Of a stretch of DNA of 64,000 nt, positions 8,020 through 16,446 are shown piece by piece. Below the pieces are notes generated by a model. It ran no database searches. It had not been told where the DNA came from and saw only the letters and a program-made list of their open reading frames with translations. How positions within the stretch are numbered: the first letter of the stretch is position 1; the number at the start of each line of letters is the position of its first letter. The position numbers were made by a program, and so were the translations under genes. The stretch spans positions 1 through 64,000 of the forward strand of contig JBPOHS010000027.1 of NCBI GenBank assembly GCA_052035295.1. The letters are read 5' to 3'. This stretch comes from HdN1 sp052035295. GTDB taxonomy: Bacteria > Pseudomonadota > Gammaproteobacteria > Pseudomonadales > Ketobacteraceae.

Positions 8020-9387
8020 ATGAACTGCGATCCCCTGACCGCGCTCTCCCCGCTTGACGGCCGCTATGCTGGCAAGGTCGATGCGCTGCGTGCGCATTTT
8101 TCCGAGTCTGGCCTGATTCGTTGCCGCCTGCGGGTGGAAATCGAATGGCTGAAGGCTTTGGCCGGCGAGCCGCATTTTGCGGAAATTCCGGCTTTTTCGG
8201 CGTCGACCGCAGCCGAGCTCGATGGGCTGGTCGCCAGCTTCGGGCCGCAGCAGGCGGCGGAGGTCAAGGCCATAGAAGCAGTGACCAACCATGACGTCAA
8301 GGCCCTCGAGTACTGGATCAAGGAGCGCACCAAGGCTAATGCCGAAGTGGTCAAGGTCAGCGAATTCATTCACTTTGCCTGCACCTCCGAAGACATCAAC
8401 AATCTGTCGCATGCACTGATGTGCCAGGGCGCGCGCGAGCAGGCCATGCTGCCGATGCTGGACAGGCTGGTCGAGCGTCTGCGCGAACTGGCCCACGTCA
8501 ACGCCGACGTGCCGATGATGAGCCGTACGCACGGCCAGCCGGCAACGCCGACGACGCTCGGCAAGGAAATGGCCAACGTCGCCTGGCGCCTGCAGCGCGC
8601 CCGCGCCCGCATCGCCGCCGTCGAACTGCTTGGCAAGATCAACGGCGCGGTCGGCAACTACAACGCCCATCTGAGCGCCTATCCGGACATCGACTGGTCT
8701 GCCAATGCGCAGGCTTTCATCGAAAGCCTCGGTCTGGACTACAACCCCTACACCACCCAGATCGAGCCGCATGACTACATTGCGGAACTCTTCGAGGCCA
8801 TCGCGCGCTTCAATACCATCCTGATCGATTTTGATCGCGACGTGTGGGGCTATATTTCGCTCGGCTACTTCAAGCAAAAAACGGTGGAAGGCGAAGTCGG
8901 CTCGTCCACCATGCCGCACAAGGTCAATCCGATCGATTTCGAAAACTCTGAGGGCAACCTCGGTATTGCCAATGCACTGATGGATCACCTGGCACGCAAG
9001 CTGCCGATATCGCGCTGGCAGCGTGACCTGACCGACTCAACCGTATTGCGCAACCTGGGCGTGGGCCTCGGGCACGCCGTTATTGCTTACGAAGCCAGTC
9101 TCAAAGGCATCGGCAAACTGGAAATCAACGAAGCACGCCTGGGTGAAGACCTGAACGATGCCTGGGAAGTGCTGGCTGAACCGGTACAGACGGTGATGCG
9201 TCGTTACAACATCGAAAAACCGTATGAAAAACTCAAGGCGCTGACCCGTGGCAAGGCCATCACCAAACAAGCCCTCCAGGAATTCATTGAAACCCTGGCC
9301 ATTCCGGAAGCCGACAAGGCACGTCTGCGCGCCATGACGCCGGCCTCGTATATCGGCAATGCCGCAACCCAAGCGAAAAAGGTGTAA
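8020..9387 (+). CDS. purB: Adenylosuccinate lyase (possible chimeric gene)
   Basis: A 455-residue aspartase/fumarase-superfamily enzyme that cleaves SAICAR and adenylosuccinate in purine synthesis. MSRTHGQPATPTTLGK holds the general-acid histidine region and the superfamily signature GSSTMPHKVNPIDFEN lies at residues 294-309. The frame is intact and length is normal (E. coli 456). The odd point is composition: up to about 8870 lysine is coded only by AAG and third positions are G/C-rich, as in the genes to the left; from about 8878 AAA appears and the style matches the genes to the right. The switch spans the signature motif, so the gene may be a join of two genomes. Confidence 0.95.
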   Translation: MNCDPLTALSPLDGRYAGKVDALRAHFSESGLIRCRLRVEIEWLKALAGEPHFAEIPAFSASTAAELDGLVASFGPQQAAEVKAIEAVTNHDVKALEYWIKERTKANAEVVKVSEFIHFACTSEDINNLSHALMCQGAREQAMLPMLDRLVERLRELAHVNADVPMMSRTHGQPATPTTLGKEMANVAWRLQRARARIAAVELLGKINGAVGNYNAHLSAYPDIDWSANAQAFIESLGLDYNPYTTQIEPHDYIAELFEAIARFNTILIDFDRDVWGYISLGYFKQKTVEGEVGSSTMPHKVNPIDFENSEGNLGIANALMDHLARKLPISRWQRDLTDSTVLRNLGVGLGHAVIAYEASLKGIGKLEINEARLGEDLNDAWEVLAEPVQTVMRRYNIEKPYEKLKALTRGKAITKQALQEFIETLAIPEADKARLRAMTPASYIGNAATQAKKV

Positions 9388-9390
9388 CGA

Positions 9391-10569
9391 ATGAAAGGTG
9401 AACCGCTTTCCTTGCTGGGTGGACTGACAGCTGAACAATTCCTTGCAGAATACTGGCAGAAAAAGCCGCTGCTGGTCCGTAACGCCCTGCCTGAGGCGGT
9501 GAACCTGATTTCGCCTGACGAACTCGCGGGGCTGTCCCTCGACGACGAAGCCGAGTCACGTATCGTCATTCAACACGGTGAAAACGACTGGGAGCTGCGC
9601 CACGGTCCTTTCGACGAAGAGACCTTCAAGGGGTTGCCGGAAAGCCACTGGTCCCTGCTGGTGCAGGCCGTCGATCATTACGTGCCCGCCTGTTCGCACC
9701 TGCTGGATTTGTTCACGTTCATCCCGAACTGGCGTATCGATGACTTGATGATCAGTTACGCACCCGACCAGGGGTCGGTGGGCCCACATTACGACTACTA
9801 CGATGTGTTCCTGATCCAAGGCTATGGCCAGCGCGAATGGCGTGTCGGGCAAGCCTGTGATGAACGCGCCGGTCTGGTGCCGGGTTTGCCGTTGAAGATT
9901 CTGCAGCAATTCGATCAAACCGAGAGCTGGGTCCTGAACCCGGGCGATATGCTGTATCTGCCACCCGCGCTCGCGCATTGGGGTATTGCACTCAAGGAAT
10001 CGATGACGTTGTCGGTCGGTTTCCGGGCGCCGAGTCACCTGGATTTGCTGCAGGGATTCGTGGATTCCTTGCAAGACAAGCTACCCGATCACCTGCGTTA
10101 CGACGATTCTGATCTCACCCTTCACGATAATCCGGGGCAATTGACCGATGGCGAAATAGACCGCATCCACGCGTTGATCCAGTCCATGATGGAGGACAAG
10201 GCACATGTGCGCCGTTGGCTGGGCAAGGCCATGTCCGAATCCAAATATGAGAAGGACTTGAATGCGCCGGAGGAACCTTACCGCAGCGATGAGGCCATGT
10301 CCCTGATCAAGAACGGTTATCCAGTGCAGCGCGACGAAAGCTCGCGTTTTCTGTTCACGGAAATCGACGGCAAGATTGACGGTTTTTTCATCAACGGCGA
10401 AGCGATTGAGCTGCACGACAAGGCCCAACCGTTGGCGCGATACCTGGCAGCCCACCGGGTGTACGACAATTTCGAACTGATCCGTCTGTGCCAGTCAGCC
10501 ATGGCGTTACAGTTACTGACCAGCCTGCTCAACAAGGGTACCTTGTACATTGCCGCTGATGAAGAATGA
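9391..10569 (+). CDS. roxA: Ribosomal protein uL16 arginine hydroxylase (cupin/JmjC)
   Basis: A 392-residue 2-oxoglutarate/Fe(II) oxygenase of the RoxA (YcfD) family, which hydroxylates an arginine of ribosomal protein L16. The iron triad is visible as H133-x-D135 in GPHYDYYDVF and H196 in PPALAHWGIA. A dimerisation and winged-helix C-terminal region follows. It starts four bases after purB, with AAGGTG as ribosome site, and purB-roxA adjacency is well known in gammaproteobacteria. From this gene on, base composition is that of the right-hand part of the window. Confidence 0.93.
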   Translation: MKGEPLSLLGGLTAEQFLAEYWQKKPLLVRNALPEAVNLISPDELAGLSLDDEAESRIVIQHGENDWELRHGPFDEETFKGLPESHWSLLVQAVDHYVPACSHLLDLFTFIPNWRIDDLMISYAPDQGSVGPHYDYYDVFLIQGYGQREWRVGQACDERAGLVPGLPLKILQQFDQTESWVLNPGDMLYLPPALAHWGIALKESMTLSVGFRAPSHLDLLQGFVDSLQDKLPDHLRYDDSDLTLHDNPGQLTDGEIDRIHALIQSMMEDKAHVRRWLGKAMSESKYEKDLNAPEEPYRSDEAMSLIKNGYPVQRDESSRFLFTEIDGKIDGFFINGEAIELHDKAQPLARYLAAHRVYDNFELIRLCQSAMALQLLTSLLNKGTLYIAADEE

Positions 10570-10570
10570 G

Positions 10571-10990
10571 ATGTTGACCGTTCACGCTGGCCCATGGGAG
10601 GCACTGCAAGCGCCGCTCATGGTCGTGCGCACGGCGGTCTTCATTGAAGAACAACAGGTACCCGTCGAGCTCGAATGGGACGACGATGACGCGACGGCCT
10701 GCCACCTGCTTGCACTCGAAGGACAGGGCAATGCCATTGGCTGTGCCCGCTTGCTGCCCACGGGCCAGATCGGGCGAATGGCGGTCTTGACAACCCATCG
10801 CGGCCAGGGCGTAGGCGCTGCACTTCTGTTGGCGGCAGAAACAAAGGCGCGCGAACAGTCGATCGGCCAGGTTTTTCTGCACGCCCAAACACATGCCATT
10901 CCGTTTTATCTGCGCTTTGGGTACGCCGTTTGTTCGGACGTATTCATGGATGCGGGCATTCCCCACTGCAGTATGCATAAGGTCCTCTGA
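10571..10990 (+). CDS. GNAT family N-acetyltransferase
   Basis: A 139-residue GNAT acetyltransferase of the ElaA/YjcF-like type. It has the N-terminal VVRTAVFIEEQQVPVELEWD segment, the acetyl-CoA pyrophosphate loop IGRMAVLTTHRGQGVGAALL near residues 66-85, and the final strand FYLRFGYAVCSDVFMDAGIPHCSMHK. The acceptor is unknown. The ATG at 10571 directly follows the roxA stop; an in-frame ATG at 10559 inside roxA has no better ribosome site. It is probably in one operon with purB-roxA. Confidence 0.9.
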   Translation: MLTVHAGPWEALQAPLMVVRTAVFIEEQQVPVELEWDDDDATACHLLALEGQGNAIGCARLLPTGQIGRMAVLTTHRGQGVGAALLLAAETKAREQSIGQVFLHAQTHAIPFYLRFGYAVCSDVFMDAGIPHCSMHKVL

Positions 10991-11114
10991 ACTTCATCCG
11001 CCGTCGCATTGTTCATTCTGCCGAGTCTGCCAATGAAGTCACACCCACCCTCTTGGCCCCGGTTCGATCGTCGTTCCATAATGCAAACCAACAAAAACAA
11101 TAGCGGACGGTCGC

Positions 11115-11636
11115 ATGTCGATCTTGAATCTGGGAAGTTTGCTCATTCTGGGCGAGAGTACCGGCACCCTTTCCCTGTCGGGTGTCGAGGAGTTTCGTTG
11201 CGCGATCAACAACATGGCGCGTCAAACCAAGCTGTCCATGAAAATTTTTACCCAGGAATTTGACCGGGAGTTATATGACAATCCGGATTTCCTGCGCATT
11301 GCTTCGGACGTGGCACGCAACCGCAAAAACGTCCCGATCCGCATCCTGCTGAAAGATCCGGGCAAAGCCGCACACCTGGGACATCGCATGGTCGAGCTGC
11401 AACGGCGTGTTCCCTCCTGCATCGAAATCCGGTCATTTCCTTTCGACATCATTGAAGATATGGACGAGTTCCTGCTGGTCGACAATGTTGGACTGGTAAA
11501 ACGCTATACTCATGGACACATGCGAGGCTTTTGCGAATTCCGGGCGATTCCGGAGTCGGCAAAAAAAGCGCGTTACTTCGATTCGGCCTGGGATAGGGCT
11601 GAACCCTGTCAGGAACTGAGACGACTATCGCCATGA
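11115..11636 (+). CDS. Conserved PLD-like protein without HKD motifs
   Basis: A 173-residue cytoplasmic protein that looks like a single degenerate phospholipase-D-fold domain: the run MKIFTQEFDRELYDNPDFLRIASDVARN, the strand VPIRILLKDP, and the second-site region DEFLLVDNVGLVKRYTHG resemble that fold, but no HxK(x)4D catalytic motif is present. I recall similar proteins in gammaproteobacteria next to, or fused with, GNAT acetyltransferases, which fits its neighbour here. It overlaps the next gene by four bases (ATGA), so the two are coupled. The role is unknown. Confidence 0.75.
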   Translation: MSILNLGSLLILGESTGTLSLSGVEEFRCAINNMARQTKLSMKIFTQEFDRELYDNPDFLRIASDVARNRKNVPIRILLKDPGKAAHLGHRMVELQRRVPSCIEIRSFPFDIIEDMDEFLLVDNVGLVKRYTHGHMRGFCEFRAIPESAKKARYFDSAWDRAEPCQELRRLSP

Positions 11637-12532
11637 ATGTTCTTCCATTCGCTATCGGGTATCGTCGCTTGCGAGCAAGCATGCGCCCACTGATCTCTGC
11701 CGTTGTACTGTCAATGGCATGCGGTTCGGTGCAGGCCGAACAAGTCCTGCATGTCTATGAAACCTACTGGCCCGCTGAAAAAGTCGCACCCGTCGTGCAG
11801 GACCTGCTGGGCACCGGCGATACCATTTCCGTCTACAAGAACAAGATCATCATTCGGACGGACCGCGCCAATCACGTCGAAATACAGCGCATACTTGACG
11901 AGGTCGATCGCCCGCCACGCAACCTGCTCGTGTCCGTCCGCAAGTCGGATCAGCATCAGTCACGCGTGAACGGCGTTGCAGCGCAAGCTGACTATGTCGA
12001 AGACGGTAACGGCGTGCGTGTGGAACGCGGTGACGGCGATAACAATGTGGTGGTTTACCGCGGTTCGAGCACCGACGGACGCGTGGAAACACGGGTCATG
12101 TCGCGCAACACCATCAGTACGGAACGCAACAGCAGTGTCCATCAGGTCCGGGTGCTGGAAGGCGAGGAAGGCTATATCAGTCTGGGCGACGAAATCCCTT
12201 TACAACAGCAGGTGGTGACCATCAACGGCGTGTCAAATACCACCCACTACAAGCCGGTCACCAGCGGCTTGTATGTGGTTCCCAAATTGCAGCGAGACAA
12301 GGTATTCGTCGAGATCAGCAGCCATAGCCAGAAGATCAAAGGCAATAACTCACAAGCGTCTATCGAGACCAGCACACTCAACACCACGGTCAGCGTTCCG
12401 CTGGGGTTGTGGACTCCCATGGGAGGCATAGATCAGTCGGCAAAACAGTCTTCACAAGGCATTGTGTATTCCACCCGGCAAAAGGGCACTCAGGATCTGG
12501 GTTACGAAATCAAGGTGGACATCCTCCAGTAA
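11633..12532 (+). CDS. Exported secretin N-domain protein
   Basis: A 299-residue protein with a signal peptide (hydrophobic LISAVVLSMACGSVQA, cleavage near AEQ at about residue 36). The first 60 mature residues, from LHVYETYWPAEKVAPVVQDLLG to VEIQRILDEVDRPPRNLLVSV, match the secretin short N domain (N1/NolW type). The rest is beta-rich and ends like a secretin beta-domain edge without the membrane-spanning core, so it cannot form a pore alone. Likely periplasmic or outer-membrane associated. It overlaps the PLD-like gene. No other secretion genes are nearby, so its partner is unknown. Confidence 0.75.
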   Translation: MNVLPFAIGYRRLRASMRPLISAVVLSMACGSVQAEQVLHVYETYWPAEKVAPVVQDLLGTGDTISVYKNKIIIRTDRANHVEIQRILDEVDRPPRNLLVSVRKSDQHQSRVNGVAAQADYVEDGNGVRVERGDGDNNVVVYRGSSTDGRVETRVMSRNTISTERNSSVHQVRVLEGEEGYISLGDEIPLQQQVVTINGVSNTTHYKPVTSGLYVVPKLQRDKVFVEISSHSQKIKGNNSQASIETSTLNTTVSVPLGLWTPMGGIDQSAKQSSQGIVYSTRQKGTQDLGYEIKVDILQ

Positions 12533-12590
12533 CGCGCCAAAGCCTGTTTGGTATCGTCATTCCCGAAGGATTTTCACAGAAAACAGCCAC

Positions 12591-12623
12591 GCAAAAAATG
12601 ACCGATCAGTCTATCATTTTCGC
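12591..12623 (+). promoter_or_regulatory. Operator-like inverted repeat upstream of glcB
   Basis: GCAAAAAATGA and TCATTTTCGC form an imperfect inverted repeat separated by 12 bases, about 125 bases before the malate synthase start. The left arm with its flank (GCAAAAAATGACCGA) nearly repeats a sequence upstream of isocitrate lyase at 46178-46191, which suggests a common regulator of the glyoxylate genes. This is pattern reading only. Confidence 0.35.
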
Positions 12624-12746
12624 GTTGCAGTGTGTAGCGCCAGGACTGGAGAAATGACCGCGGTTCGGGTAGTCTACGCGCTCTGTTGACGGGGCTCCAA
12701 AACGCCCTGTTTCCTCTCCTTAAATCGTCAGAATCGAGGCATACCC

Positions 12747-14918
12747 ATGACGGAACGCATCAAGAAAGGTGGATTGCAGATTGCCACCGTACTTCATGAT
12801 CTTGTGGCCAACGAAATTGCGCCTGGCACCGGTATCGAACCCGATGCGTTCTGGGCTTCCTTCGAGAAGATCGTCAACACGCTGGGCCCGAAGAACAAGG
12901 CACTTCTTGCCAAGCGCGATGATATCCAGGCCAAGGTAGACGCCTGGCACAAGGCGCGCGCCGGTCAAGCCCATGACCAGGCGGCTTACAAGGCGTTCCT
13001 GACCGAGATCGGCTATCTGGTACCGGAAGGTCCTGCGTTCTCGATCGAAACCACCAATGTTGACGCGGAAATCGCCACCATCGCCGGCCCGCAGCTGGTG
13101 GTACCGGTCATGAATGCCCGTTATGCACTGAACGCTGCCAATGCTCGTTGGGGCAGCCTTTACGACGCGCTGTATGGCACCGATGTCATTTCCGAGGAAG
13201 GCGGCGCCGAGAAAGGCAAAGGTTACAACCCCGTCCGTGGCGCCAAGGTCGTTGCCTATGCAGCGGGCGTGCTTGACGAAGCGGCACCGCTCGCCACCGG
13301 CAGCCACAAGGATGCCACGCGTTATGCAGTTAAAGATGGCAGCCTGTCCGTCACGCTGGCCAACGGTACCGACACCGGCCTGGCCAATCCGGCCCAGTTC
13401 GTCGGCTACAAGGGCGATGTCGTCCTGACCGGCGTATTGCTGAAGAACAACCACCTGCACCTTGAAATCCAGATCGATCCTGCCAGCCCGATCGGCAAGG
13501 ATCACGCCGCCGGCGTCAAGGATGTGCTGATGGAATCTGCCATCACCACCATTCAGGATTGTGAAGACTCGGTTGCTGCCGTGGATGCCGACGACAAAGT
13601 CGTGGTGTACCGCAACTGGTTGGGCCTGATGAAAGGCGACCTGAGCGAAACGTTCGACAAAGGTGGCAAGCAACTGACCCGTCGCATGAACGCAGATCGC
13701 GAATACACGGCGCCCAATGGCAGCACCCTCACCCTGCCCGGCCGTTCGCTGTTGCTGGTACGTAATGTCGGCCACCTGATGACCAACGAAGCCGTACTGG
13801 ACCAGAATGGTAACGAAGTACCTGAGGGCTTCATGGATGCGATGGTCACGGTATTGATCGCCAAACACGATCTGCTCGGCAAAGGCCCGTTCAAAAACAG
13901 CCGCGCAGGCAGCGTTTATATCGTGAAGCCAAAAATGCACGGCCCCGAAGAAGTTGCCTTCGCCTGCGAATTGTTCAGCGCGGTGGAAGATGCCCTTGGC
14001 CTGGCGCGTAACACGCTCAAGATCGGCGTTATGGACGAAGAGCGTCGCACCACGGTCAACCTGAAGGAATGTATCCGCGCGGCCAAAGAACGCCTGATAT
14101 TCATCAACACCGGATTCCTCGATCGTACCGGTGACGAGATCCACACCAGCATGGAAGCCGGCGCCGTTGTGCGCAAGGACACCATGAAGGCCCAGGCCTG
14201 GATCAGCGCCTATGAAAACTGGAACGTCGATAACGGCCTGCGTTGTGGCCTCAAGGGCAAAGCACAGATCGGCAAGGGCATGTGGCCCAAACCCGACGAA
14301 ATGACCCAGATGATGGAAACCAAGTTGGCCCATCCGCTGGCCGGCGCCAGCTGCGCCTGGGTACCGTCACCCACCGCTGCGACCCTGCACGTCATGCACT
14401 ACCACAAAGTCAGCGTTGCCGCGCGTCAGGAAGAACTGGCTACGCGTGAAATCGCCAGCCTGGACGACATCATCACCCTGCCGCTGATGACGAGCAAGCC
14501 GACTGCCGAAGAAATTCAGCAGGAACTCGACAATAACGCCCAGGGTATCCTTGGCTATGTGGTGCGCTGGATCGATTTGGGTGTAGGTTGTTCGAAAGTT
14601 CCCGACATCAACAACGTCGGCCTGATGGAAGACCGCGCAACCCTGCGTATTTCCAGTCAGCATATCGCCAACTGGCTGCATCATGGCATCTGCACCCAGG
14701 AACAGGTACTCGAAACCATGAAGCGCATGGCGGCCATCGTCGACAAACAAAACGCCGGCGATCCTGCTTACCGCAACATGGCTCCCAACTTCGAAGGCAA
14801 TGTGGCATTCGAAGCAGCGTGCGAGCTTGTGTTCCAGGGTTGTGCACAGCCGAGCGGTTATACTGAGCCGGTACTGCATGCCAAGCGTCGTGAAGCCAAG
14901 GCGAAATACGGCTGCTGA
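12747..14918 (+). CDS. glcB: Malate synthase G
   Basis: A 723-residue cytoplasmic enzyme that condenses glyoxylate and acetyl-CoA to malate, closing the glyoxylate bypass. It has the long G-isoform layout with the inserted alpha/beta domain (about residues 135-265), the active-site stretch SAITTIQDCEDSVAAVDADD near residue 270, and the catalytic region MEDRATLRISSQHIANWLHHG near 630. E. coli GlcB has 723 residues. A GAGG ribosome site precedes the ATG. Isocitrate lyase is far away at 46.3 kb but shares an upstream motif. A clean hairpin terminator follows. Confidence 0.97.
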   Translation: MTERIKKGGLQIATVLHDLVANEIAPGTGIEPDAFWASFEKIVNTLGPKNKALLAKRDDIQAKVDAWHKARAGQAHDQAAYKAFLTEIGYLVPEGPAFSIETTNVDAEIATIAGPQLVVPVMNARYALNAANARWGSLYDALYGTDVISEEGGAEKGKGYNPVRGAKVVAYAAGVLDEAAPLATGSHKDATRYAVKDGSLSVTLANGTDTGLANPAQFVGYKGDVVLTGVLLKNNHLHLEIQIDPASPIGKDHAAGVKDVLMESAITTIQDCEDSVAAVDADDKVVVYRNWLGLMKGDLSETFDKGGKQLTRRMNADREYTAPNGSTLTLPGRSLLLVRNVGHLMTNEAVLDQNGNEVPEGFMDAMVTVLIAKHDLLGKGPFKNSRAGSVYIVKPKMHGPEEVAFACELFSAVEDALGLARNTLKIGVMDEERRTTVNLKECIRAAKERLIFINTGFLDRTGDEIHTSMEAGAVVRKDTMKAQAWISAYENWNVDNGLRCGLKGKAQIGKGMWPKPDEMTQMMETKLAHPLAGASCAWVPSPTAATLHVMHYHKVSVAARQEELATREIASLDDIITLPLMTSKPTAEEIQQELDNNAQGILGYVVRWIDLGVGCSKVPDINNVGLMEDRATLRISSQHIANWLHHGICTQEQVLETMKRMAAIVDKQNAGDPAYRNMAPNFEGNVAFEAACELVFQGCAQPSGYTEPVLHAKRREAKAKYGC

Positions 14919-14936
14919 TGGGTAGTCTGAAGCGTT

Positions 14937-14964
14937 GAAAAAGGGCTCAAAAGAGCCCTTTTTC
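14937..14964 (+). terminator. Rho-independent terminator of glcB
   Basis: A perfect 12-bp stem GAAAAAGGGCTC / GAGCCCTTTTTC with an AAAA loop and a T-run, 18 bases past the glcB stop. The symmetric A/T tracts would also let it work from the other strand. Confidence 0.9.
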
Positions 14965-14992
14965 ATTTAATGGCGAGGCACAGGGCTTGCCA

Positions 14993-15116
14993 GGAAGGGC
15001 GGGGGTAAAAGCATTCTGGAAACGCCGTTGCACGGCGCCCGTCAATACATCCATGTAGGCTCGACGCCGGCATCCATGCCGGCGACGTTCCCGAATCCTT
15101 TTACCCCCGCCCTTCC
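14993..15116. repeat. 124-bp element with long terminal inverted repeats
   Basis: Two perfect 18-bp arms, GGAAGGGCGGGGGTAAAA (14993-15010) and its complement (15099-15116), bound the element; similarity continues inward for about 15 more bases on each side. The centre holds smaller palindromes (CGCCGTTGCACGGCG and GCCGGCATCCATGCCGGC). It carries no gene. It fills the gap between the glcB terminator and the 3' end of the LysR gene. The form fits a MITE or REP/BIME-type element; a copy count in the genome would decide. Confidence 0.7.
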
Positions 15117-15138
15117 CGAAATATCCCCAATCAACCTT

Positions 15139-16098
15139 TTACTCTTCAGCTTCGTTCTCGATTCTCAGTCGCTCTGCGACATATAGCACCAGCCGCCGAA
15201 GCCACTGATGGGCTGCGTTGTGATGCAACAGCGGACTCCAGGCCATGATCAGTTCGAATTCCGGAATGTAAAACGGGGGTTCGCGGATAATGAGTTTAGG
15301 GTTTTCAGCCTGCATTTTAGCGATACGGGTGGGTAGCGTTGCAATCAGGTCGTTATTCTGGGCGAGCAGGGCTGGCATCTGATAATGCCGGGTAAAGATC
15401 GTGATTTTCCGCCGTTTTCCAATGCGCGCGAGCGCCTGATCGATCCAGCCCAGACCACCCGATTTTTCCGGATTGACGCCAAACCCCACACCCATACCGG
15501 TCTTGCTCACCCAGATGTGCTGTGCTTCGAGGTAGGTCTTCAGGTTGAAATTGTGGACGATGGGGTTGCGGTGATTGATCAGACACGAAAAGCTGTCTTT
15601 CCAGATGACCGACTGGTGGAATGATCCGGGAATCTCGTTGAAGCGGTTGATCGCCATGTCGACCTTGCCCATCTCCATGTCGTGATAGCTGACATCACTG
15701 GGCGTCAGGAAGTCGAGAATGATGTTGGGAGCTTCCGAACGGATCTGTTTGATCAGGGGTGGAATCAGGGTGGCCTCGGCATAATCACTCACCATGACGC
15801 GGAACACACGCTTGCTCTGGAACGGTTTGAATTCCTGCTTGGGTTCGAGCATCTCGACAGTTTCGGCAAGAATCTGGCGAATCTTGGGCTGGATTTCGAG
15901 AGCGCGTTCCGTTGGCTTCATACCGTCGCTGGATCGGATCAACAGCGGATCGTTGAAGAGGTCCCGCAAGCGTTTCAAGCCGTTACTCATGGCCGGCTGG
16001 GTGATGCCCAACTGTTCCGCTGCCCGACTGACGTTCTGTTCATGCAGGAGAACGTCGAGATACACCAGGAGGTTCAGGTCGACGCGGCTGATATTCAC
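15139..16098 (-). CDS. LysR-family transcriptional regulator
   Basis: A 319-residue LysR-type regulator. The N-terminal winged helix (LLVYLDVLLHEQNVSRAAEQLGITQPAMSNGLKRLRDLF, residues 10-48) is followed by a linker helix and a two-lobed effector domain from about residue 90. It resembles the NodD/LeuO/PA0477-like branch. The effector is unknown. The start is GTG at 16098; no ATG gives a full DNA-binding domain. It converges with glcB across a repeat element and ends near it, so control of the glyoxylate genes is possible but not shown. Confidence 0.9.
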   Translation of the reverse strand: MNISRVDLNLLVYLDVLLHEQNVSRAAEQLGITQPAMSNGLKRLRDLFNDPLLIRSSDGMKPTERALEIQPKIRQILAETVEMLEPKQEFKPFQSKRVFRVMVSDYAEATLIPPLIKQIRSEAPNIILDFLTPSDVSYHDMEMGKVDMAINRFNEIPGSFHQSVIWKDSFSCLINHRNPIVHNFNLKTYLEAQHIWVSKTGMGVGFGVNPEKSGGLGWIDQALARIGKRRKITIFTRHYQMPALLAQNNDLIATLPTRIAKMQAENPKLIIREPPFYIPEFELIMAWSPLLHHNAAHQWLRRLVLYVAERLRIENEAEE

Positions 16099-16346
16099 AA
16101 GATAAATACCGAAAATAGGAAATATAAATTAAGCAAATTATGGCACAACACCTATGATTTGACTGCCCCTTCGAGGGCAGGAGCATGACCCGGTCCCGCA
16201 GGCTTATCCGCTGCGACGCCCTTGGCATTGTTCCAGCGTTTTTCCGACTTCCGCCCACCAGGCGGGATTGGATACATCATTCTTGTGGAGGGCCGCTCAA
16301 ACACGCTGGCAATGCAACTGTCGGCGCGAATGCAGCACAGCTCTCA

Positions 16347-16372
16347 AAAGGCCGCCACGAGCGGCCTTTTTT
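16347..16372. terminator. Hairpin terminator for the SpmAB-type gene
   Basis: AAAAGGCCGC - CACGA - GCGGCCTTTT with a longer T-run on the plus strand. On the minus strand it lies about 75 bases beyond the stop of the 16447-17673 gene and also ends in T's, so it can end that transcript. Confidence 0.7.
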
Positions 16373-16376
16373 ATTT

Positions 16377-16433
16377 GGCGACGTGCAGCGGGCGCCATGC
16401 AATGGGCGACGTGCATACGGGCGCCATGCAATG
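16377..16433. repeat. Two-copy tandem repeat of 28/29 bp
   Basis: Units 16377-16404 and 16405-16433 share GGCGACGTGCA and CGGGCGCCATGCAATG and differ only at a short internal site (GCAGCGGG versus GCATACGGG). They lie between the SpmAB stop and its hairpin. GGCGCC and GCATGC-like palindromes lie inside each unit. Confidence 0.85.
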
Positions 16434-16446
16434 TGCCTTCCACACC

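Larger units (their letters stand above)
16099..16446. other. Intergenic region without a gene, LysR to SpmAB
   Basis: This 348-base stretch holds the LysR promoter (AT-rich at 16100-16160), a bidirectional hairpin and a two-copy tandem repeat listed separately. I see no coding region with a start, ribosome site and protein-like composition. Confidence 0.6.

Noticed and set aside
12720..14333. A 537-residue open frame antisense to malate synthase G
   Set aside because: It mirrors the strongly biased codons of glcB, its composition (many G, A, V, Q, H) is not protein-like, and no ribosome site is seen.
14993..15116. Insertion sequence
   Set aside because: The element is too short for a transposase and no target duplication is clear, so only a MITE/REP-like reading is kept.
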